Shown here piece by piece: positions 58,589 to 64,000 of a DNA stretch of 64,000 nucleotides. Under the pieces are notes generated by a model. The model did not search any database and was not told the origin of the DNA. It was given only the letters and a program-made list of their open reading frames with translations. The stretch comes from Peteryoungia ipomoeae. Its GTDB lineage: Bacteria; Pseudomonadota; Alphaproteobacteria; Rhizobiales; Rhizobiaceae. The DNA lies in NCBI RefSeq assembly GCF_004912165.1, contig NZ_STGV01000001.1, positions 1,054,001-1,118,000 on the forward strand, read 5' to 3'. Position 1 is the first letter of the stretch; each line of letters begins with the position of its first letter. A program made the position numbers and the translations under genes.

Positions 58589-58618
58589 TCAATACGCATA
58601 GCGCGCTATGGTTAACAA
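58589..58618 (-). promoter_or_regulatory. ldtP promoter region with 14-bp palindrome and TTAACCAT word
   Basis: A perfect palindrome CATAGCGCGCTATG (58597-58610) fills the spacer between a possible -35 (TTGTTA, 58613-58618) and -10 (TATTGA, 58589-58594) on the minus strand. GTTAACCATAGC (58605-58616) overlaps it. This is where a repressor, for instance LdtR, could block the promoter; binding is inferred. Confidence 0.45.
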
Positions 58619-58777
58619 AGCGATGCCTTAACGGGACCCCGTAGACCCCAGGCGAACAATCAGGGGCCGTCATGCGCCCTCTTCGCTACCGTCGCGGTCC
58701 CATAGCAATATGGCCAATTCGTGTCACCCCACACGCCCCTCACATGACTGTGTAATCCGCCGGGCGCCGCTTCAGAA

Positions 58778-59251
58778 ATGTTTCAGCCTCATCGCCACAA
58801 GCCGGAATTCAGACATGATCGCTTGCTGAAATCGCGAATCGAAACGGCCACGAGGCATAGCGTGATCCCAGTCGATGACAGCATTCCGATCTATGTCTTC
58901 CCGGATGGCTGGCATATCGCCGAGCTTGTCAGCCGTTTCGACTATCTTCGCGAGGGAGAGCAGATGGGGAATTGTGCCGGTCAGTTCTTTTCCGGCCCCT
59001 GCACGATCTATTCGCTGCGTGACGGACGAGGCCGCTCGCATGCCAGCATTCTCTTTGACGGATCGACGATCGATGAAGTGGCCGGGCGCGCCAATACGCC
59101 GTTGAAGCTCAAGCATCGTCTGAGAGTGCGACAGTTCCTCACCGATCGGGGTTATCGGGTGCATCCGCTCGCATTCCTTCGCCCCCATATTGCGCGACTG
59201 CAAAGGCATGCAGCGGCACTTCAGAAGGCATCGATATCGGAAGCCTCCTAG
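58778..59251 (+). CDS. PcfJ-like domain protein
   Basis: A 157-residue protein without a signal peptide. The block GEQMGNCAGQFFSGPCTIYSLRDGRGRSHASILFDGSTIDEVAGRANTPL has the order of the PcfJ-like family (HC-x-Y, IYSLR, a Thr/Ser strand, G-x-x-N). The remainder is basic (LKLKHRLRVRQFLTDRGYRVHPLAFLRPHIARLQRHAAAL). The start at 58778 has a poor ribosome-binding site; GTG 58862 is an alternative. It lies between ldtP and ldtR on the opposite strand. PcfJ proteins are mostly known from conjugative elements, but no other such gene is near. Confidence 0.65.
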   Translation: MFQPHRHKPEFRHDRLLKSRIETATRHSVIPVDDSIPIYVFPDGWHIAELVSRFDYLREGEQMGNCAGQFFSGPCTIYSLRDGRGRSHASILFDGSTIDEVAGRANTPLKLKHRLRVRQFLTDRGYRVHPLAFLRPHIARLQRHAAALQKASISEAS

Positions 59252-59356
59252 GCATGAACGAGGACGGGCGCCGCGGGGCAGCCTTGCGCTGCGCCCTGGC
59301 GCCTCATCGGATCACCGCACGACTGGAGGAGATGCGTGATCGCGTCGCCTCGTGGA

Positions 59357-59866
59357 TCAAAGGCGGTAGAGGATCTGGTCGTTCCAGAAGCGGTCCAGAC
59401 GCTGCAGAAGCTTGTTCATCTGGGTGAAGTCATCCGCGCCGATGCCGCCGACCTTCTGGATCGAGCCGATGTGACGCTCGTAGAGTTTGGCAACGATCTC
59501 GGCGATTTCCTGGCCCTGCTCGGTCAGGCTGATGCGAACGGAGCGACGGTCGACCCGCGAGCGCTGGTGGTTGATGAAGCCGAGATCGACCAGCTTCTTG
59601 ACGTTGTAGGACACGTTGGAGCCGAGATAGTAGCCACGCGAGCGAAGTTCGCCTGCCGTCAGTTCCGAATTGCCGATGTTGAAGAGAAGAAGGGCCTGGA
59701 CAGCGTTGATGTCGGAGCGACCCTTGCGGTCGAACTCGTCCTTGACGACGTCGAGAAGGCGGCGATGGAGACGCTCCACCAGATGCAGGGACTCTAGGTA
59801 GAGGGAGCGGATTGTTTCTTCCTGCGGATCGAGCGGCGCCGACTGCGGCTTGAGCTTGGTGTTCAT
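59357..59866 (-). CDS. ldtR: MarR-family regulator LdtR-like
   Basis: A 169-residue winged-helix regulator. INAVQALLLFNIGNSELTAGELRSRGYYLGSNVSYNVKKLVDLGFINHQRSRVDRRSVRISLTEQGQEIAEIV is closely like LdtR, which controls ldtP and osmotic tolerance in Liberibacter and S. meliloti. The start at 59866 (GAGGCAG upstream) is preferred over 59935. An AT-rich imperfect palindrome AAAT-TCT-ATTT lies about 80 bases upstream and a TTAA-N7-TTAC word about 100. Confidence 0.88.
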   Translation of the reverse strand: MNTKLKPQSAPLDPQEETIRSLYLESLHLVERLHRRLLDVVKDEFDRKGRSDINAVQALLLFNIGNSELTAGELRSRGYYLGSNVSYNVKKLVDLGFINHQRSRVDRRSVRISLTEQGQEIAEIVAKLYERHIGSIQKVGGIGADDFTQMNKLLQRLDRFWNDQILYRL

Positions 59867-59965
59867 GTTGTCTGCCTCACTGTTTTGTTTGGCGGTGTTG
59901 GTTTTTTCTCCCGCCTTGGTGAGGACAGTATCCAATGCACATAAAATTCTATTTAAAACGCAGGC

Positions 59966-59980
59966 TTAACAGAGGCTTAC
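59966..59980. promoter_or_regulatory. Near-consensus CtrA box TTAA-N7-TTAC upstream of ldtR
   Basis: TTAA (59966-59969), seven bases, and TTAC (59977-59980) match the CtrA consensus TTAA-N7-TTAA except for the last base. It lies 100 bases upstream of the ldtR start. Binding is inference. Confidence 0.35.
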
Positions 59981-59997
59981 CATAACGCGAACCGCAA

Positions 59998-60435
59998 TCA
60001 GGGTGAATCAACCGTTATGGCTTCTCGCATGTGTCTGCTTTCGGTCCACAGCGCCACTCGAAAAGCGATAAACACGAGGGCCACGATCGTATGCATGACG
60101 ATGGCAAGCGGATTGTGGCCATAGACCTGCGGCCAGATACCAAACATCAACACCTGCCCGCCTGCCGCGAGCATCCAGATGACGGGACCCCAGGAGCCCG
60201 CCAGCCAGAGCCCAAGGGCCGCCACCGGAAAGATGACCGCAAGGCTTGACGCCGCAACCCGCCACGGCAGCGACAAGAGATCGAACCGCCCGAGCCCCCC
60301 ATGGCTGTAGCCGACCAGCATGGCCCAGTATTGCAGCCCGAACCATAGGCAGGACACGGCGACAATGCGCAGGAAAATCATGAAGGCGAGCTCTGTCAGG
60401 CTGCGCCGCGGGTTTTGTGTCGAATCGAGTGCCAT
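59998..60435 (-). CDS. DUF6163 membrane protein
   Basis: A 145-residue inner-membrane protein with about four helices (FMIFLRIVAVSCLWFGLQYWAMLVG, AVIFPVAALGLWLAGSWGPVIWMLA, IVMHTIVALVFIAFRVALW). The start at 60435 is chosen because the conserved part begins soon after; the ATG at 60465 is possible. The family is common beside hemB/ldtR in Rhizobiales, but its function is unknown. Confidence 0.78.
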   Translation of the reverse strand: MALDSTQNPRRSLTELAFMIFLRIVAVSCLWFGLQYWAMLVGYSHGGLGRFDLLSLPWRVAASSLAVIFPVAALGLWLAGSWGPVIWMLAAGGQVLMFGIWPQVYGHNPLAIVMHTIVALVFIAFRVALWTESRHMREAITVDSP

Positions 60436-60571
60436 GGTGAAAGGATAGGACGCCTTTGGCTGCATCGCCAGCGTTGAAGGGCACAAGACGGTTCGCCGCA
60501 GGTGCAGACTGTTTTGCAGCGGCGATCAGCGTGGTATCAGCCATGCGTGCGAAACAGGAAAGGTTTGGATC

Positions 60572-61585
60572 ATGGACAAGACACACCGCGTCGACGAGGT
60601 CACCGGTCATCGCCGCATGCGCCGGCTGCGCAAGGCAGACTGGCAGCGCCGGATGGTCCAAGAAAATTACCTGACCGTCGATGATCTCATCTGGCCGATC
60701 TTTGTCGTGCCCGGCACCAACATCCTGGAGCCGATCACCGCCATGCCGGGCGTCAACCGCATGAGCGTCGACAAGGCCGTCGAAGCCGCAAAACGCGCCG
60801 CCGACCTCGGCATCCCTGCTCTTGCCACCTTCCCCAATGTGGAAATGGAACTGCGGGACCAGACGGGCTCGGAAGTCTTGAAGAGCAACAACCTTCTCAA
60901 TCAGGTGACGACGGCCATCAAGAAAGCGGTGCCGAACATCGGCGTCATCACGGATGTGGCGCTCGATCCTTTCACCAGCCATGGCCATGACGGGATCCTG
61001 CGCGACGGCGAGATCGTCAACGACGAGACCGTGGACCAGCTGGTTCGCGCTGCCGTCGCCCAGGCCGATGCTGGCTCCGATATCATCGCGCCGTCGGACA
61101 TGATGGATGGGCGGATCGGTGCGATCCGCCGCGGGCTCGATGCCGCCGGGCATCAGTCGGTGGGCATCATGTCCTACGCCACGAAGTTTGCCTCTTGCCA
61201 CTATGGCCCCTATCGCGAGGCGATTTCGACCAGCGGCCTCCTGAAAGGCGACAAAAAAACCTATTACATTGATCCGGCCAACGGCACGCAGGCTGTCCGG
61301 GACGCGGCTCTGGATGTGGAAGAAGGCGCCGATATGCTGATGGTGAAGCCGGGCCTTCCCTATCTCGACATCTGTTGGCGCCTGAAGGAGAGTTTTGGCC
61401 TGCCGGTTTTTGCCTATCAGGTTTCGGGCGAATACAGCCAGATCAAGGCGGCCGCCGCCAATGGCTGGATTGATGGTGAGCGGGCCATGCTGGAGACGCT
61501 GATGTGCTTCAAACGCGCCGGTTGCGATGGCATTCTGACCTATTTTGCCGTTGAGGTCGCACAGATGCTGGCCAAGCGAAACTGA
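60572..61585 (+). CDS. hemB: Porphobilinogen synthase (delta-aminolevulinate dehydratase)
   Basis: The 337-residue enzyme joins two 5-aminolevulinates in haem synthesis. The Schiff-base Lys lie in SYATKFASC and VKPGLPYLD. The metal loop reads ITDVALDPFTSHGHDG, with Ala/Asp/Asp instead of the three Cys of zinc enzymes, so this is the Mg-type enzyme known from rhizobia. It is read rightward, divergent from DUF6163. Confidence 0.97.
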   Translation: MDKTHRVDEVTGHRRMRRLRKADWQRRMVQENYLTVDDLIWPIFVVPGTNILEPITAMPGVNRMSVDKAVEAAKRAADLGIPALATFPNVEMELRDQTGSEVLKSNNLLNQVTTAIKKAVPNIGVITDVALDPFTSHGHDGILRDGEIVNDETVDQLVRAAVAQADAGSDIIAPSDMMDGRIGAIRRGLDAAGHQSVGIMSYATKFASCHYGPYREAISTSGLLKGDKKTYYIDPANGTQAVRDAALDVEEGADMLMVKPGLPYLDICWRLKESFGLPVFAYQVSGEYSQIKAAAANGWIDGERAMLETLMCFKRAGCDGILTYFAVEVAQMLAKRN

Positions 61586-61615
61586 CAGGACGACGATCTG
61601 TTGTATTTCGGGTGG

Positions 61616-61638
61616 GTCCCTCCCATATCAGGAGGGAC
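61616..61638 (+). promoter_or_regulatory. Hairpin in the hemB-RDD gap
   Basis: An 8-bp stem GTCCCTCC/GGAGGGAC with a 7-base loop lies between hemB and the RDD gene. There is no T-run, so an attenuator or processing role is more likely than termination. It ends 16 bases before the RDD start. Confidence 0.4.
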
Positions 61639-61654
61639 AACCACGGAGACTGCC

Positions 61655-62116
61655 ATGAGCCTCGATAGCAACTCGCCCTCCTACTCCGCTCCCGAAGACT
61701 GGCGCGCCTACAGTGGTGTGCTGTCGCGGCGCGTCTTCGCGTTTCTCGTCGACTACCTCTTCATCGGCCTCCTGTGGATCCCGGCAGCGATTGTCGTCTT
61801 CTTCCTCGGCGTGCTGACGCTTGGACTCGGTTTCTTGCTCTATCCGATCCTGTTCTTCATCGTTGCGGGCCTTTATTTCGGCATGTCCCTTGCCGGCACA
61901 TCGCAGGCGACACCTGGGATGCGCATGATGGGGATTGCCATGGTCCGTCTCGACGGGGGCAAGATCGACTTCGTGACGGCAATTGCCCATTTGGCGCTGT
62001 TCTGGATCCTGAATTCCGTCTTGACACCGCTGATCCTGCTGGCCGGTCTGTTCATTGAACGCTCCCGCCTGGTCCATGATCTCCTGCTTGGCACTGCGGC
62101 GGTCAGAACATACTGA
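61655..62116 (+). CDS. RDD family membrane protein
   Basis: A 153-residue protein with three membrane helices: VDYLFIGLLWIPAAIVVFFLGV, LGFLLYPILFFIVAGLYFG and ILNSVLTPLILLAGLF. The R-D-D signature appears in the form RRVFAFLVDYL (Arg and Asp in helix 1). CGGAGAC precedes the ATG at 61655. It follows hemB by about 70 bases and may be cotranscribed. RDD proteins may move small molecules or ions; none is proven here. Confidence 0.85.
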   Translation: MSLDSNSPSYSAPEDWRAYSGVLSRRVFAFLVDYLFIGLLWIPAAIVVFFLGVLTLGLGFLLYPILFFIVAGLYFGMSLAGTSQATPGMRMMGIAMVRLDGGKIDFVTAIAHLALFWILNSVLTPLILLAGLFIERSRLVHDLLLGTAAVRTY

Positions 62117-62220
62117 TCGTCCGCAGCTTCCCCGGCCGGGAAAGTTTCGGTCTCTGTTGACCTTTCGCCAAGTTGCGCCATCCTAGCGCAAGGATGGCCA
62201 GAGGATTCTGAAAACGGGAC

Positions 62221-62988
62221 ATGAACACCCAGACTTCCCCCTCCCCGCAATTTTACCTGACGGCGCCGGCGCCGTGTCCCTATCTCGCCGGAGAAGCCGA
62301 GCGGAAAGTCTTCACCCATCTCGTCGGCCCACGCGCCACCGAGATGAATGACCTTCTCACCCAGGGCGGATTTCGCCGCTCGCAGAACATCGCCTATCGG
62401 CCGGCCTGCGAAAGCTGTCGGGCTTGCGTATCCGTCCGCATTCTCGTGGACGAGTTCCAGTATGGTCGCTCGTTTCGTCGCGTCGAAAACACCAATAGCG
62501 ATGTTGTCGCGAGCGTTTTCGATGCGCATCCGTCAACCGAACAGTTTTCCCTGTTCCGCCGCTACCTCGACGCCCGTCACCAGATGGGCGGCATGTCCGA
62601 TATGTCAGCGCTCGACTACGCGATCATGGTGGAAGACAGCCATGTGAAGACACGCGTGATCGAGTATCGCCTGCGAGCACCGGGAGACGGAATAAGCGCG
62701 CGCCCAAAAGGCGAACTGATTGCGGTCGCTCTTTCCGACCTGATGTCCGACGGTCTGTCGATGGTCTATTCGTTCTACGCGCCGGATATGGAACCTCGCT
62801 CGCTCGGCACCATGATGGTTCTTGACCATGTCAGGCGCGCCAAGGCGCTTGGTCTACCACATGTCTATCTTGGCTACTGGGTCAGGGGTTCGCGCAAGAT
62901 GGGTTACAAAACCCGCTTCCAGCCACAGGAACACCTGATGTCGCAAGGCTGGACACGATTTAATCCAGATGAGCCGGCAGAAGAGTAA
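62221..62988 (+). CDS. bpt: Aspartate/glutamate leucyltransferase (Bpt)
   Basis: A 255-residue enzyme of the bacterial N-degron pathway; it adds Leu from Leu-tRNA to proteins with N-terminal Asp or Glu, marking them for Clp[26 protein letters not shown] is the conserved N-terminus, and [16 protein letters not shown] carries the Cys cluster of the ATE/Bpt fold. It is followed by a terminator hairpin. Confidence 0.95.
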   Translation: MNTQTSPSPQFYLTAPAPCPYLAGEAERKVFTHLVGPRATEMNDLLTQGGFRRSQNIAYRPACESCRACVSVRILVDEFQYGRSFRRVENTNSDVVASVFDAHPSTEQFSLFRRYLDARHQMGGMSDMSALDYAIMVEDSHVKTRVIEYRLRAPGDGISARPKGELIAVALSDLMSDGLSMVYSFYAPDMEPRSLGTMMVLDHVRRAKALGLPHVYLGYWVRGSRKMGYKTRFQPQEHLMSQGWTRFNPDEPAEE

Positions 62989-63013
62989 GCGACGGCACCG
63001 ATGGCGCCGTCGC
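62989..63013 (+). terminator. Terminator hairpin after bpt
   Basis: An 8-bp stem GCGACGGC/GCCGTCGC begins directly after the bpt stop codon and is followed by a weak CTTATATTC. It stands between two convergent genes. Confidence 0.6.
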
Positions 63014-63035
63014 CTTATATTCATGCCGATGTGGA

Positions 63036-64000
63036 TCAGTCCAGCTTGCGGATGACGGCATAGACGATGTTGCGATTTTCGCCGTAGCGCAGACTGCAAT
63101 CGACATTCATGCCCTCGGTCGCACCGCGAACAATCCGCCACATGTCTTCTTCGGAGCGCAACAGAAGCGCCCAGTTCATGAAGGTTTCCATGTACCCGTC
63201 GACCTGGATCTCCGTGGCAAAATTGGCAAACAGAAAAGATCCACCTGGTTTGAGCATATCCAGGCATTTCTCCGTCAGCTTGATTGCGACCTTGTCGTTG
63301 AGATAATCGTAGAGGCCGGCAGCATAGACGCAGTCGAACTTGCCGAGGGCGTGCTCATTCTTGAGCAGCGAAAGCACCGAGCCATCCACCGGATCCACGA
63401 CCGTGCCCGCGTACTCCTGATGTATCGAACCAATGCTGATCGGATCCTGATCCAGTGCCAGCCAGCGCTTGATCTTGCCCAATTCAAATGCCTTGGAAAT
63501 TCGCGCCTCTCGCAAGTGGCCGGCCGCGATCGTCAGCACTTCCGCTGAGCCCTCGCAACGATTGGCACATTCGTCGACAAAGTCCGCCAAGATATCCCGA
63601 CGCTCCCGAACCGCAACGGAAGACGAAGCCTCGCGAGTATATGCGTAAAGGGCTTTCCCGAGAGCCGATGCGCCATCGACATGGGCACTCACGCTCGGGT
63701 GCCCATAGATGAAATCCAGGAGCTGTGCATCGCCCGAGTAACCGCGAGGCTTGTCAAAAGACCATCGGGTAAAGGGGTCCTGCAGAAAATACTGCGCGAC
63801 TGGATGCTTTTGCGCAATTGGAATCAGCTGCTGCCAAATTTCTGCGGCATACAGCTTGCGAATTCCGTGCAGTGCCCCCGCGGCGCGATGAATAATCTTC
63901 GCCGGGTCCACCTCACTATCGAACTGTTGCAATGCAATCTGAAGAACCAGTGCCAGCTCCGCCCTGGCCTGCTCCCCGTTTTGCAATTTTGTGCGTGTGT
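63036..64000 (-). CDS. Class I SAM-dependent methyltransferase (5' end beyond window)
   Basis: A methyltransferase of at least 316 residues. It has the PRGYSGDAQLLDFIYG block of a family often labelled extracellular-factor (3-hydroxypalmitate methyl ester) biosynthesis proteins, followed by a degenerate SAM loop VLTIAAGHLREARISKAFELG, ALDQDPISIG, a DCVYAAGLYDYL acidic block and LKPGGSFLFANF. A TTG at 63986 is the only start inside the window and the frame stays open to the edge, so the true start may lie outside. Quorum-type signalling is one possibility from the label alone; the substrate is not established. Confidence 0.78.
   Translation of the reverse strand, partial: TRTKLQNGEQARAELALVLQIALQQFDSEVDPAKIIHRAAGALHGIRKLYAAEIWQQLIPIAQKHPVAQYFLQDPFTRWSFDKPRGYSGDAQLLDFIYGHPSVSAHVDGASALGKALYAYTREASSSVAVRERRDILADFVDECANRCEGSAEVLTIAAGHLREARISKAFELGKIKRWLALDQDPISIGSIHQEYAGTVVDPVDGSVLSLLKNEHALGKFDCVYAAGLYDYLNDKVAIKLTEKCLDMLKPGGSFLFANFATEIQVDGYMETFMNWALLLRSEEDMWRIVRGATEGMNVDCSLRYGENRNIVYAVIRKLD

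Noticed and set aside
59260..59325. GC-rich imperfect hairpin between the PcfJ-like gene and ldtR
   Set aside because: The stem needs a bulge and has no T-run, so it is not called as a terminator.
60008..61201. 397-codon open frame spanning DUF6163 and the reverse of hemB
   Set aside because: It runs antisense through hemB and out of frame through DUF6163; both real genes have family support.

Overview
The window looks like core chromosome of a Rhizobiaceae alphaproteobacterium (Agrobacterium/Rhizobium/Sinorhizobium type). The evidence is the GC-rich coding sequence, the lpsL-rkpK pair, the clpP-clpX-lon-hupB block, the LdtR/LdtP pair, a K+-independent H+-pyrophosphatase, an Mg-type HemB and a putative polar-polysaccharide locus beside ctaA. 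I see no insertion sequence, prophage, plasmid-transfer or CRISPR sequence. Apart from the usual unknowns, this is housekeeping and envelope DNA.

Layout. 1-1802: start of the nuo operon (nuoA runs off the left edge), two tRNA-Asp genes, tRNA-Val and a NYN-LOTUS protein. 1967-7887: a GntR regulator with a DapA-family enzyme, UDP-sugar genes lpsL-rkpK, a sugar-cation symporter and a DUF2256 mini-protein. 8010-12540: an aldo/keto reductase, a large secreted phytase-like esterase, and a RibN-type riboflavin importer under an FMN riboswitch. 12681-18192: hupB, lon, clpX, clpP. 18513-27107: accessory enzymes and regulators, including a degenerate GGDEF protein, an orphan P450, a WYL regulator/GST pair, metY, a DUF6455 protein behind a perfect FNR/FixK box, and two CoA-binding proteins. 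27623-31831: rplM-rpsI, speB, argC, ctaA. 32301-40662: a polysaccharide locus (GNAT, Wzc-like, Wza-like, GT4, phosphoglycosyltransferase, Wzy-like), which by content and position resembles the unipolar polysaccharide (UPP) attachment locus of Agrobacterium. 40693-50494: small proteins, an esterase, tRNA-Pro, the lipid/IHF cluster (DUF177, plsX, fabH, ihfA, merR), bamE and hppA. 50653-57026: MFS, nusB, ribH, then ribD, nrdR, glyA. 57229-64000: ldtP, a PcfJ-like gene, ldtR, hemB, an RDD protein, bpt and a methyltransferase cut by the right edge.

Themes. Three parts concern flavins (ribN with its riboswitch, ribH-nusB, ribD), but no riboflavin synthase gene lies between ribD and ribH. Several parts concern the cell envelope and perhaps the pole. 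The polysaccharide promoter and the ldtP promoter share a 12-base word containing TTAACCAT, a known CtrA-type half site, at almost the same distance from the start codon, and a near-consensus TTAA-N7-TTAC lies upstream of ldtR. The best leads are this possible cell-cycle link, the Wzc-like protein with a broken Walker A, and the FNR box in front of DUF6455. I found no clearly new multi-gene defence or metabolic system. Start sites were chosen by ribosome-binding sites and family alignment from memory; no database search was possible.
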